Shown here: positions 8,525-16,966 of the stretch, one piece after another
How positions within the stretch are numbered: position 1 is the stretch's first letter
How the letters are laid out: every line of letters starts with the position of its first letter
Assembly: GCA_947487895.1 (NCBI GenBank)
Contig: CANKYF010000006.1
Location: 169,801-233,800, forward strand
Origin: an uncultured Flavobacteriaceae bacterium
GTDB taxonomy: Bacteria; Bacteroidota; Bacteroidia; Flavobacteriales; Flavobacteriaceae
Length of the DNA stretch: 64,000 bases
Direction: 5' to 3'
The notes under the pieces: generated by a model
Told to the model about the DNA's origin: nothing
Seen by the model: the letters and a program-made list of their open reading frames with translations, nothing else
Database searches by the model: none
Translations under genes and position numbers: made by a program

Positions 8525-8640
8525 TTTATTTTGAGTAGAAATTCGTTAATTCGCAACACAATAAACATATAATAAACTAAATGAATTTCAGAATGAATTC
8601 AAATTCATTGAACATTCAGAAATTAAAAATTTTAAAACAG

Positions 8641-9375
8641 ATGAAAATAGAAAAAATTCTAAGCGTTTTTGCTGTTGCTTTATTAGTGGTATCATGTAAC
8701 CAAAATGGAGCTCAAAACAAACCTTTGAAAACAGCTGCAGATTCCTTAAGTTATGCTATTGGTATGGATGTAGCTAGAAATGTGAAAACTACTTTTCAAG
8801 AAGATGAAAATTTCGATCACGATCTTTTTTACCAAGGCTACAAAAATGTTATTGATTCTGCAGATATAAAGATAGAGCAAGAAAAAGTTCAAAACATTAT
8901 TAGAACTTACATGCAAAACAAGCAGAAAGAAATGGCTGAAAAAAGAGAAGCTGAAGCCGTTAAAAGTGCAGAAGAAAAATTTGCCGATTTAAAAGCTGCA
9001 GGAGAAAAATTAATGGCAGAAAATATTTCTAAAGAAGGCGTGCAAACTACAGAAAGTGGTTTACAGTATATCGTTATGAAAGAAGGAGAAGGAGAAAAAC
9101 CAACCCCTGCAGATAAAGTGAAAGTACATTATCATGGTACTTTATTTGATGGATCAGTATTTGATAGTTCTGTAGATAGAGGAGAGCCTACTAGTTTTGG
9201 TGTAAGTCAAGTAATTAAAGGGTGGACTGAAGGTTTACAGTTAATGTCTGTAGGATCTAAGTATAAATTCTTTATTCCTCAAGAGCTGGCATATGGTTAT
9301 AGAGGTTCAGGAGGAAAAATTAAACCTTTTACACCATTAGTATTTGAAGTAGAGTTATTAGAAGTAGTAAAGTAA
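8641..9375 (+). CDS. FKBP-type peptidyl-prolyl cis-trans isomerase lipoprotein
   Basis: 244 residues from ATG 8641, chosen because it places the lipobox LVVSC directly after the hydrophobic core; an in-frame ATG 60 bases upstream would add a long polar leader. Cys becomes the lipidated residue, so the protein is probably anchored at the outer membrane facing the periplasm. An FKBP N-terminal dimerisation domain (about 30-125, AADSLSYAIGMDVARN) precedes an FKBP catalytic domain (about 135-244: VKVHYHGTLFDGSVFDSS, GWTEGLQLM, YKFFIPQELAYG). It catalyses proline isomerisation during folding of exported proteins. Confidence 0.93.
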   Translation: MKIEKILSVFAVALLVVSCNQNGAQNKPLKTAADSLSYAIGMDVARNVKTTFQEDENFDHDLFYQGYKNVIDSADIKIEQEKVQNIIRTYMQNKQKEMAEKREAEAVKSAEEKFADLKAAGEKLMAENISKEGVQTTESGLQYIVMKEGEGEKPTPADKVKVHYHGTLFDGSVFDSSVDRGEPTSFGVSQVIKGWTEGLQLMSVGSKYKFFIPQELAYGYRGSGGKIKPFTPLVFEVELLEVVK

Positions 9376-9400
9376 TCTCTTAACTATTTTAAAAATATTG

Positions 9401-9430
9401 AAAAGCAGGAAGTTATCTTCCTGCTTTTTT
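9401..9430 (+). terminator. Terminator after the FKBP gene
   Basis: Stem AAAAGCAGGAAG / CTTCCTGCTTTTTT with loop TTAT, ending in a T run. Confidence 0.85.
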
Positions 9431-9450
9431 GCTTAAATTAAAAAATAATT

Positions 9451-9520
9451 CCTCAACACAAAGTGTTGAGGTTTCCATTTAAATTGTCATTCTCATGTGT
9501 CACACTGAGCTTGTCGAAGT
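9451..9520. repeat. Dispersed intergenic repeat with hairpin
   Basis: A perfect 9-bp hairpin (CCTCAACAC AAA GTGTTGAGG, 9451-9471) is followed at about 9500-9520 by CACTGAGCTTGTCGAAGTG, a sequence that I know as a frequent intergenic repeat motif in flavobacterial genomes. No coding sequence is seen in the 308 bases between the FKBP gene and era. Confidence 0.5.
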
Positions 9521-9660
9521 GAAAACGGGAATCTAAATAAAATAATTTTGATTCCTATAGAGAAGAATAAAACTTGATAAGTATACTTTTTGGGATTCTC
9601 TTATTTGTGACTGGTTTCAAGAAATTCTTTTATTAGCATGGCGGAACTAAAGCAAGGTTG

Positions 9661-9668
9661 TAACTTTG
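9661..9668 (+). promoter_or_regulatory. era -7 promoter element
   Basis: TAACTTTG is a perfect TAnnTTTG -7 element. It overlaps an in-frame TTG at 9666, which therefore cannot be the start codon; ATG 9684 is used instead. Confidence 0.5.
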
Positions 9669-9683
9669 TCAAAAATTGAAGTT

Positions 9684-10568
9684 ATGTCTCATAGAGCAGG
9701 TTTTGTAAATATTATTGGTAATCCTAATGTGGGTAAATCAACCTTAATGAATGCTTTTGTAGGTGAAAAGTTATCAATAATAACGTCTAAGGCGCAAACA
9801 ACTAGGCATCGTATTTTAGGAATTGTGAATGGTGATGATTTTCAGGTACTATTTAGTGATACACCTGGAATTATAAAACCAGCTTATGAACTTCAAGAAT
9901 CTATGATGGACTTTGTAAAGTCCGCTTTTGAAGATGCAGATATTTTAGTTTACATGGTTGAAATAGGAGAGAAAGCTTTAAAAGATGAAGCTTTCTTTAA
10001 TAAAATCACCAATTCTAAAATTCCTATTTTATTACTCCTAAATAAAATAGATACATCAGATCAAGAACAATTAGAAGAGCAAGTACAGTTATGGACAGAA
10101 AAAGTTCCTAATGCAGAAATATATCCAATTTCAGCATTACAAAGTTTCAATGTAAAAGAAGTATTCCATAGAATTGTTGAGTTATTACCAGAATCTCCAC
10201 CATTTTACCCTAAAGATCAATTAACAGATAAGCCAGAGCGTTTCTTTATAAATGAAAGTATTAGAGAAAAAATATTACTTCATTATAAAAAAGAAATACC
10301 ATATGCTGTTGAGGTAGAAACTGAAGAGTTTTTTGAAGAAGAAAAAATAATTAGAATACGCTCAGTTATAATGGTAGAGCGAGAAACTCAAAAAGGCATT
10401 ATTATAGGTCATAAGGGAAGTGCTTTAAAGCGTGTGGGAGTTGAAGCTAGAAAAGACTTAGAAAAATTCTTTGGCAAACAAATTCATTTAGAACTTTATG
10501 TAAAAGTAAATAAGAATTGGCGTAGTAATCAAAATCAGCTGAAACGTTTTGGTTACAATCAGCGTTAA
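9684..10568 (+). CDS. era: GTPase Era
   Basis: 294 residues. Essential GTPase that binds the 3' end of 16S rRNA and helps 30S subunit maturation. G1 loop GNPNVGKST near residue 11, switch I with TTRHRI, G3 DTPG, G4 NKID, G5 SAL, then a C-terminal KH RNA-binding domain (IIGHKGSALKRVGVEARKDL). Length and domain order are those of Era. ATG at 9684 gives the usual start MSHRAGFVNIIGNPN. Confidence 0.97.
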   Translation: MSHRAGFVNIIGNPNVGKSTLMNAFVGEKLSIITSKAQTTRHRILGIVNGDDFQVLFSDTPGIIKPAYELQESMMDFVKSAFEDADILVYMVEIGEKALKDEAFFNKITNSKIPILLLLNKIDTSDQEQLEEQVQLWTEKVPNAEIYPISALQSFNVKEVFHRIVELLPESPPFYPKDQLTDKPERFFINESIREKILLHYKKEIPYAVEVETEEFFEEEKIIRIRSVIMVERETQKGIIIGHKGSALKRVGVEARKDLEKFFGKQIHLELYVKVNKNWRSNQNQLKRFGYNQR

Positions 10569-10651
10569 AACCTAACGCTATCTTTCATTTCAATTAACGT
10601 TTTCTTTAATCTGGAGTTTCATATTTGTTGATTAATTAATCAAACAAAAAA

Positions 10652-12262
10652 ATGAAACTTAAAAACGTATTTAAATTATTTAGTGTTGCACTCTTTACAT
10701 GTTTTACTCTTGTATCTTGTGCAGAAGATGGAGTAGACGGTATAAACGGTCAAGATGGAACTAACGGACAGGACGGAGCTGATGGTCAAAATGGCGCAGA
10801 CGGTCAAAACGGAATGGACTTCACTTATTTTGCAACAGTATCTAAAACTGCTTTAGGGGATGGGGTTGCTGAAATTTCAGCTTATGATGCTGCTACTCAA
10901 ACGGTATTCTCTACTAATGCTGAAGCCAAAGAAGTTGAGGTAATTGATATTTCAGATGTGAAAAATCCAGTCATTAAAACAGCTATAGATATTACTGCTT
11001 TTGGAGGTAATGTGAATTCTGTAGCTTGTAAAAATGGGTTTTTAGCAATCGCTGTTGAAGCAGAGGATGCTACTAATGATGGGAAAGTGATTATTTTTAA
11101 AACAGATGATTTAACTGCAACTTATGCAGATATTACAGCCGGCGCATTACCAGATATGATAACGTTTACTCCAGATGGAAAATATGTTTTAGCAGCTAAT
11201 GAAGGTGAACCAAATGATGACTATGATGTTGATCCTAAAGGTTCTGTTACTTTAATTGATGTTGAAACAAAAGCAGCTACTCAAATTTCTTTCGATGCTT
11301 TTAATAGTGAAGAAGCTACTTTAGAAGCAGATGGATTTAGAGTGTTTGGACCTGGAGCAGATTTAAGCACAGATGTAGAGCCAGAATACATTACGGTATC
11401 TTCAGATTCTAAAACAGCATTCATTGCATTACAAGAAAACAATGGAATTGCAAAACTAGACATTGATACTAAAACTATAACAGATATCTATCCTTTAGGA
11501 ACAAAAGATTTCTCAGAAATAGCTTATGATGTAAGTAATAGAGATGACATTATTGGAAATTTACAATACTGGCCTGTATTAAGTTTTTATCAACCTGATG
11601 CCATAGATTATTTTGAAATAGGAGGTGTTGGTTATATTATTACTGCTAACGAAGGTGATGCGAGAGATTACGATGGGTATTCAGAAGAAGAAAGAGGAGA
11701 TGATTTAACAATAAACCCAGATTCACCTTTATTTGGAGAAGATAAGTTAGATATAGACGAAGCAGATAGAGCAGATTATATTACTGAGCTTCAAAAAGAC
11801 GAAAACTTAGGACGTTTAAAAGTAACTACAGCTAATGGTGATACAGATGGAAATGGTGATTTTGAATATATTTACGGTTACGGTGCACGTTCTTTCTCTA
11901 TCTGGAGTACAGAGGGTGAGTTATTATTTGATTCAGGTAATGAATTTACTCTAATGGGCTTATATGATTTTGGTAACTATAATGAAAGTAGATCTGACGA
12001 TAAAGGATCAGAGCCAGAAGCCGTAACTACATTTGTTGAAGGTACTAACACTTATGCGGTTGTTGGATTAGAGAGATCAGGTGATGTATTAATTTATAAC
12101 ATTACAGATATCTACAATCCATTCTTTGTGCAAAGATTAAGAAATACATCTCCTGAAGGTTTATTAATAATAAGTCCAGAAGATAGCCCTAACGGCAAAA
12201 TGTTATTAGTAGTATCTAATGAGTTTCCAGATGATGCTACTTTAAATATCTATTCTAAGTAA
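10652..12262 (+). CDS. Choice-of-anchor I domain lipoprotein with collagen-like N-terminus
   Basis: 536 residues. Signal peptide with lipobox LVSC, then about 32 residues of Gly-x-x-Gly collagen-like repeats (DGINGQDGTNGQDGADGQ), then a long beta-propeller-like choice-of-anchor I domain (ITANEGDARDYDGYSEEERGD, GYGARSFSIW, GSEPEAV). Members are cell-surface or secreted proteins with acidic, probably calcium-binding loops; the function is not known and some are annotated as alkaline-phosphatase-like. The gene stands alone with a hairpin downstream. The lipid anchor predicts outer-membrane attachment, with the repeat acting as a stalk (inference). Confidence 0.85.
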   Translation: MKLKNVFKLFSVALFTCFTLVSCAEDGVDGINGQDGTNGQDGADGQNGADGQNGMDFTYFATVSKTALGDGVAEISAYDAATQTVFSTNAEAKEVEVIDISDVKNPVIKTAIDITAFGGNVNSVACKNGFLAIAVEAEDATNDGKVIIFKTDDLTATYADITAGALPDMITFTPDGKYVLAANEGEPNDDYDVDPKGSVTLIDVETKAATQISFDAFNSEEATLEADGFRVFGPGADLSTDVEPEYITVSSDSKTAFIALQENNGIAKLDIDTKTITDIYPLGTKDFSEIAYDVSNRDDIIGNLQYWPVLSFYQPDAIDYFEIGGVGYIITANEGDARDYDGYSEEERGDDLTINPDSPLFGEDKLDIDEADRADYITELQKDENLGRLKVTTANGDTDGNGDFEYIYGYGARSFSIWSTEGELLFDSGNEFTLMGLYDFGNYNESRSDDKGSEPEAVTTFVEGTNTYAVVGLERSGDVLIYNITDIYNPFFVQRLRNTSPEGLLIISPEDSPNGKMLLVVSNEFPDDATLNIYSK

Positions 12263-12286
12263 TACATATAACAGAACACTAGATTT

Positions 12287-12319
12287 AATAAGCCTGAAGT
12301 ATTTACTTCGGGCTTATTG
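12287..12319 (+). terminator. Hairpin after the choice-of-anchor I gene
   Basis: AATAAGCCTGAAGT / ACTTCGGGCTTATT with loop ATTT; a weak T-tract follows, so termination is probable rather than certain. Confidence 0.6.
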
Positions 12320-12435
12320 CTTAAATAAAAGTTAGTCAATTTAAATGGCTAAATAATTGTTTAGCAATACATTGATTCTATTAAAACCTAATGTTATGTT
12401 CTTGATTAGGTAACAATTAGGTAATGTATAAGTGC

Positions 12436-12524
12436 AATATTTGCAATGTCGAAGTTTGTTAAACTTTTGAGTTAGTTAGTTTAGTTATAAAAAGTCTTAA
12501 TTATATCCTAAATTAAGACTTTTT
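12436..12524 (+). ncRNA. Candidate small RNA with 12-mer GTTAGTTAGTTT
   Basis: A -7-like AATATTTG (12436-12443) is followed by about 45 nt containing TTTTGAGTTAGTTAGTTT, then a perfect 14-bp terminator stem (12489-12502 with 12511-12524, AAAAAGTCTTAATT / AATTAAGACTTTTT). No reading frame with a start codon fits. The preceding gene already has a hairpin at 12287, so a separate transcript of about 75 nt is plausible. Residues 12465-12477 are complementary to the duplicated SusC leader at 52571. The promoter is imperfect and no expression data exist. Confidence 0.45.
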
Positions 12525-12757
12525 CTTTTTAGTAAAACTTAGTTTTTAGAAGCATTGAATGAGCATGAAAACAGAACTTATGTAGTACTTTCTACTAAAA
12601 CACCTTCAATAGTGCTATTCTTTTTACCAGATACTTTATTAAGAACTTAATAGTTTGTAAAAACTTAAGCTAATGGCAGTATATTTTCTATTTTTGCAAA
12701 ATGTTTCAAAATAGAATGGTAAACATTTCATTTTGAATCAAAAACCTTTTCAAGTTT
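12525..12757. other. Intergenic region upstream of der
   Basis: No gene supported. A good -7 element TATTTTTG lies at 12689-12696, with the predicted start of der transcription just downstream, and the der 5' leader contains partly self-complementary runs (CAAAATG near 12697 with CATTTTG near 12730). Confidence 0.4.
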
Positions 12758-14062
12758 ATGAGTAATATAGTAGCCATAGTAGGAAGACCAAATGTAGGTA
12801 AGTCAACGTTTTTTAATAGATTAATTCAAAGACGAGAGGCTATTGTAGATTCCGTTAGTGGGGTAACCAGAGATCGCCATTACGGAAAAAGTGATTGGAA
12901 TGGAAAAGAATTTTCTTTAATAGATACTGGGGGGTATGTAGTTGGTAGTGATGACGTTTTTGAAGCTGAAATAGACAAGCAAGTAGAATTAGCTATTGAT
13001 GAGGCCGATGCCATTATTTTTATGGTTGATGTTGAAACTGGTGTAACAGGAATGGATGAAGATGTTGCCAAATTATTAAGAAAGGTAAATAAACCAGTTT
13101 TTTTGGTAGTCAATAAAGTTGATAACTCAAAAAGAGCAGAGGACGCCGTAGAATTTTACTCGTTAGGATTAGGAGAATATTATACCATTGCAAGTATAAA
13201 TGGTTCAGGAACAGGTGAATTATTAGATGCTCTAGTTGAAGCCTTACCAGAAAAAGAAGAAGTTATAGAAGAAGATTTACCACGTTTTGCTGTTGTAGGA
13301 CGACCAAATGCTGGTAAATCATCATTCATCAATGCTTTAATAGGTGAAGATAGATACATTGTAACTGATATAGCAGGAACTACACGTGATGCTATTGATA
13401 CTAAATACAATCGTTTTGGATTTGAATTTAATTTAGTGGATACAGCGGGAATAAGACGAAAATCTAAAGTAAAAGAAGATTTAGAGTTTTATTCTGTTAT
13501 GCGAAGTGTTAGAGCCATAGAACATGCAGATGTTTGTTTATTAGTTTTAGATGCTAATAGAGGTTTTGACGGACAAGTACAGAATATTTTCTGGCTTGCA
13601 GAACGTAACCGAAAAGGTATCGTGATCTTGGTTAATAAATGGGATTTAGTAGAGAAAGACAACAAATCTGTAAAGGACTATGAAAAAGCCATCAGAAAGC
13701 AAATAGAGCCTTTTACAGATGTACCAATTATATTTATTTCTGCATTAACAAAACAACGTATTTATAAGGCCATAGAAACAGCTGTTGAAGTTTATAAAAG
13801 CAGAAGCAAGCGTATTAAAACTAGTGAGTTAAATGACGTTTTCTTGCCTTTAATAGAACATTATCCGCCACCAGCATATAAAGGTAAATTTGTAAAGATT
13901 AAATACATTATGCAATTGCCAACACCACAACCGCAGTTTGCATTTTTCTGTAATTTACCACAGTATGTAAAAGATCCTTATAAACGCTTTTTAGAAAATA
14001 AATTAAGGGAAAACTTTGGATTTACTGGGGTTCCTGTGAGTGTATATATGAGGAAAAAATAA
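12758..14062 (+). CDS. der: Ribosome biogenesis GTPase Der (EngA)
   Basis: 434 residues with two tandem GTPase domains (first G1 GRPNVGKST near residue 8, second GRPNAGKSS near 182; G4 NKVD and NKWD) and a C-terminal KH-like domain ([20 protein letters not shown]). Der acts in 50S subunit assembly. Length and double-GTPase layout are diagnostic. Followed one base later by a small membrane-anchored protein gene on the same strand. Confidence 0.97.
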   Translation: MSNIVAIVGRPNVGKSTFFNRLIQRREAIVDSVSGVTRDRHYGKSDWNGKEFSLIDTGGYVVGSDDVFEAEIDKQVELAIDEADAIIFMVDVETGVTGMDEDVAKLLRKVNKPVFLVVNKVDNSKRAEDAVEFYSLGLGEYYTIASINGSGTGELLDALVEALPEKEEVIEEDLPRFAVVGRPNAGKSSFINALIGEDRYIVTDIAGTTRDAIDTKYNRFGFEFNLVDTAGIRRKSKVKEDLEFYSVMRSVRAIEHADVCLLVLDANRGFDGQVQNIFWLAERNRKGIVILVNKWDLVEKDNKSVKDYEKAIRKQIEPFTDVPIIFISALTKQRIYKAIETAVEVYKSRSKRIKTSELNDVFLPLIEHYPPPAYKGKFVKIKYIMQLPTPQPQFAFFCNLPQYVKDPYKRFLENKLRENFGFTGVPVSVYMRKK

Positions 14063-14063
14063 G

Positions 14064-14684
14064 ATGTCTAAAAGGACTATTTTATTATTAATTATAGGTC
14101 TGTTTTTTGTTGGTGCTTATTATATATGGACGTTAATGGTTCGTTTGAATAATGAGGTGACTGATGCCTTTAAAATTATGAATGAAAAATTAATAATAGT
14201 TAATACCCAAGCTGAAAATAGGTTAGATTCATTATATGTTATTTCATCACAAACCGATTTTTCTCATAAAACGGATAGCTTAAAAGTAATTTCAACTGAA
14301 CTTGATAATTATTTAGAATCTCTGAAAGAAGAATTACTAAAAACTATAGGAGAGAACAAAGATTATCAAACTATGAGTGGTTCTAAGTCTCTAGATAGTT
14401 TGTTTTTTACTAAAACTGGCTACACTAAAAAAGGACAAGAGTTTTTAGATAAAATAATAACATATGAAAAGACTGTAAAATCATTGTTTGGAGATGATAT
14501 TAAAAACTTAAATAGCAGTATTGAAAATATGTTTTATAGAAACCGAAAAGTTGATGATTGGTTGTCATATCATTTTAAGGGTTTTCCATTGGTTGCTGCT
14601 TTAACAAAACTCACACAGATGCAAGCTGATATTTCAGCTTTACAAGAAAAAGTACTACTTGCTATTCAGAAGGTAGAAGAATAG
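14064..14684 (+). CDS. Membrane-anchored coiled-coil protein of unknown function
   Basis: 206 residues: one N-terminal transmembrane helix (TILLLIIGLFFVGAYYIWTLMV), then a mostly helical, charged region rich in heptad-like Leu/Ile spacing (LKVISTELDNYLESLKEELLKTIG; TKLTQMQADISALQEKVLLA), likely periplasmic or cytoplasmic coiled coil. The start codon is one base after the der stop, so the two genes are probably cotranscribed. It resembles the small GldM-like N-terminal segments in layout only; no function assigned. Confidence 0.65.
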   Translation: MSKRTILLLIIGLFFVGAYYIWTLMVRLNNEVTDAFKIMNEKLIIVNTQAENRLDSLYVISSQTDFSHKTDSLKVISTELDNYLESLKEELLKTIGENKDYQTMSGSKSLDSLFFTKTGYTKKGQEFLDKIITYEKTVKSLFGDDIKNLNSSIENMFYRNRKVDDWLSYHFKGFPLVAALTKLTQMQADISALQEKVLLAIQKVEE

Positions 14685-14687
14685 TAT

Positions 14688-15491
14688 TTACCATCCACCA
14701 GAAGCTCCACCACCTCCAAAGCTTCCGCCACCAAAACCACCACCGAAGCCGCCACCTGAGGACCATCCGCCTCCAGAGCTACCCCAGCCACTTCCAGAAG
14801 AACTGCTTCGTCCCATATTGCTTAAAATAATAGTGTCTAATATATCTGCAGCTGTTGAACGTCTTCCGCCACCTCTACCATTATTTCCGCCACCACGTCT
14901 GTTTTTTGAGATAGAAATAAGAATGATAAAGAAGATAAAGAGAAGCATAATAATTAGCCCAATAGGAAATCCATTGTCTTGTTTTCTTGTGCCTTGGTAT
15001 TCGCCATTCAGGACTTCAAAAATAGCATCAGATCCGCGATTTAATCCACCGTAATAATCATTTTGTTTAAAAAAGGGAATGATATCTCTTTCTATAATTC
15101 TTTTAGACATGGCATCGGTTAGCAAATGCTCAACACCATAGCCTGTGTTAATAGCAATTCTGCGATCGTCTTTAGCTAATAGAATTAGAATGCCATTATC
15201 TTTCCCATCTTGCCCAATACCCCATTTTTCACCCCATTGTGCACCTAGATAATTAATGTTTTCTCCTTTTGTAGAACTGATAATAGCCATCACTATTTGA
15301 GTAGAAGTAGTGTCTGAGTATTTTACAAGTTTATGTTCTAAAGTGTTTTTTTGTGAAGGTTGTAGGAGATTAATATAATCATAAATGCTAGTTTGTTCTT
15401 TTGGTATTTCAGGAATTTCAAATTGCGCAAATGACAAGGAACAAGTAAATACAGTTAAACACAGTATGAGTATAAAAGATGATTTTTTCAT
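14688..15491 (-). CDS. TPM domain protein with Gly/Ser-rich tail (YgcG family)
   Basis: 267 residues from ATG 15491, chosen because MKKSSFILILCLTVFTCSLSFA is a clean signal peptide; a longer frame adds a non-signal leader. A TPM (TLP18.3/Psb32/MOLO-1) domain occupies about 25-160 (IYDYINLLQPSQKNTLEHKL, NGILILLAKDDRRIAINTGYGVEHLLTDAMS), followed by a transmembrane helix (GLIIMLLFIFFIILISIS) and a tail of Gly and Ser repeats. TPM proteins are implicated in membrane protein quality control and in phosphatase activity in plants. Last gene of the M23-MerR-LemA-TPM-TPM operon. Confidence 0.88.
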   Translation of the reverse strand: MKKSSFILILCLTVFTCSLSFAQFEIPEIPKEQTSIYDYINLLQPSQKNTLEHKLVKYSDTTSTQIVMAIISSTKGENINYLGAQWGEKWGIGQDGKDNGILILLAKDDRRIAINTGYGVEHLLTDAMSKRIIERDIIPFFKQNDYYGGLNRGSDAIFEVLNGEYQGTRKQDNGFPIGLIIMLLFIFFIILISISKNRRGGGNNGRGGGRRSTAADILDTIILSNMGRSSSSGSGWGSSGGGWSSGGGFGGGFGGGSFGGGGASGGW

Positions 15492-15541
15492 TTTTAAACC
15501 TTTTTTACTGAATACTGAGTCTGAGAATTGCATACTGAATT

Positions 15542-15979
15542 TTATCCTTTAGAAATTTCGTTAGAAAGTTCGTTGGTATCATCATCTTGATATGGAAAGT
15601 GTTTTTTTAATTCTTCTCCTGCCATTAAAATACCATCTACTAACCCTTGTTTAAAGTGGCCTCTTTTAAAATGAGATTGCATAGTGTCTTTAGTGCTATC
15701 CCAAAAATTATCAGCTACAACATCATTAATACCCTTGTCGCCATAAATTGCAAAGTTTTTATCTTCTACAGCAACATAAATAAGCACTCCATTTTGAGCT
15801 TTAGTGTTGTCCATTTTAAGAGTGTAAAAAACTTCTAATGCCCTGTTTTCAATAGAGTCATTAGAAGTTTTTTCTATATGCACACGTATTTCACCTGAAG
15901 TATTTAACTCGGCAGTACGTATGGCTTCAATAATTTCTTGTTCTTCTGTAGTAGAAAGAAAAGCTTCAACTTTAGACAT
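15542..15979 (-). CDS. TPM domain-containing protein
   Basis: 145 residues, essentially a single TPM domain (EIIEAIRTAELNTSGEIRVHIEKT, NGVLIYVAVEDKNFAIYGDKGIND) without signal peptide or membrane helix, so probably cytoplasmic or peripheral. It starts inside the last codon region of lemA and is followed 50 bases later by the membrane-bound TPM protein. LemA with one or two TPM proteins is a recurrent Bacteroidota set; the biochemical role is unresolved. Confidence 0.88.
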   Translation of the reverse strand: MSKVEAFLSTTEEQEIIEAIRTAELNTSGEIRVHIEKTSNDSIENRALEVFYTLKMDNTKAQNGVLIYVAVEDKNFAIYGDKGINDVVADNFWDSTKDTMQSHFKRGHFKQGLVDGILMAGEELKKHFPYQDDDTNELSNEISKG

Positions 15980-16566
15980 TAAAATTCAACTTTAGGCGCT
16001 TTTTCACTTCCTGGGTCAGACTTATAAAGAGGCATTCCTTCAAATCCAGCAAAACTTGCGACAATATTAGTAGGAATCTTTTTTATAGTTATATTATAAT
16101 CTCCCGCTAATTTATTAAACTTATTTCGCTCTACGTTTATTCTATTTTCGGTGCCTTCTAATTGAGATTGTAATTCTAAAAAGCTTTTATCCGCTTTTAA
16201 TTCTGGGTAGCGTTCTACTGTAAGTAATAATCTAGATAATGCACCACTTAACCCTTGTTGCGCTTGTTGAAATTGGGCCATAGTTTCTGGAGTTAGATTG
16301 CTAGCGTCAATTGTTGTTTTAGTAGCTTCAGAACGCGCTTTTATAACGCCTTCAAGAGTTTCTTTTTCATGAGCAGCATAGCCTTTTACAGTTGATACTA
16401 AGTTTGGAATTAAATCTGCTCTACGTTGATATGAACTTTCTACATTTGCCCATTGGGCTTCTGCTAGACCTTCTTTTTCAACCAACATATTATTAACTCC
16501 AACACCCCAATTACCCAGTATTAGAATTAAAGCTATAATAATTATTAATGGTAAGAACTTCTTCAT
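15979..16566 (-). CDS. lemA: LemA family protein
   Basis: 195 residues: N-terminal membrane helix (LPLIIIIALILILGNWG) followed by the helical LemA domain (AEAQWANVESSYQRRADLIPNLVSTVKGYAAHE, LSRLLLTVERYPELKADKSFLELQSQLEGTENRI), which is characteristic. Membrane-anchored protein of unknown function, commonly coexpressed with TPM proteins. Its stop overlaps the start of the next TPM gene. Confidence 0.95.
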   Translation of the reverse strand: MKKFLPLIIIIALILILGNWGVGVNNMLVEKEGLAEAQWANVESSYQRRADLIPNLVSTVKGYAAHEKETLEGVIKARSEATKTTIDASNLTPETMAQFQQAQQGLSGALSRLLLTVERYPELKADKSFLELQSQLEGTENRINVERNKFNKLAGDYNITIKKIPTNIVASFAGFEGMPLYKSDPGSEKAPKVEF

Positions 16567-16636
16567 GATAAGATTAGTTTATATGATTAATAGTTTTTAT
16601 TGTATGACACGGATTTAAGAGAAACGTTACATTAAA

Positions 16637-16966
16637 TTAAAGATGCTCTTTAATCTTTAGTAATTGTACTTTTATATTTTCTAGTTTGCTAACTATTTCA
16701 AAGTTACTTAAGGCTTCCTTTTTTTCTTCTTTTAAATGAATTTTAGCACCTTCTAAAGTGAAACCTCGTTCTTTTACTAAATGGTAAATAAATTTAAGGT
16801 TTTTTATATCTTCAGGAGTAAATTTACGGTTACCCTTTGCATTTTTTTTAGGCTTTAAAATATCAAATTCTTTCTCCCAAAACCGAATTAAAGATGTGTT
16901 TACCCCAAAAGCTTTGGCTACTTCGCCAATGGCATAATAACGTCTTTCAGGTAAATCTATATGCAT
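16637..16966 (-). CDS. MerR family transcriptional regulator
   Basis: 109 residues. Winged helix MerR domain near residues 9-78 (RYYAIGEVAKAFGVNTSLIRFWEKEFDILKP; NRKFTPEDIKNLKFIYHLVKERGFTLEGAK) plus a short dimerisation helix. No C-terminal effector domain or Cys cluster, so not a metal sensor of the classical type. Its ATG overlaps the M23 stop (TAATG). The same M23-MerR-LemA arrangement suggests a link to the envelope, but its targets are unknown. Confidence 0.92.
   Translation of the reverse strand: MHIDLPERRYYAIGEVAKAFGVNTSLIRFWEKEFDILKPKKNAKGNRKFTPEDIKNLKFIYHLVKERGFTLEGAKIHLKEEKKEALSNFEIVSKLENIKVQLLKIKEHL

Noticed and set aside
12545..12650. Open frame of 34 codons resembling a coding remnant
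   Set aside because: No start codon, no recognised motif, and such a length arises by chance in AT-rich DNA.
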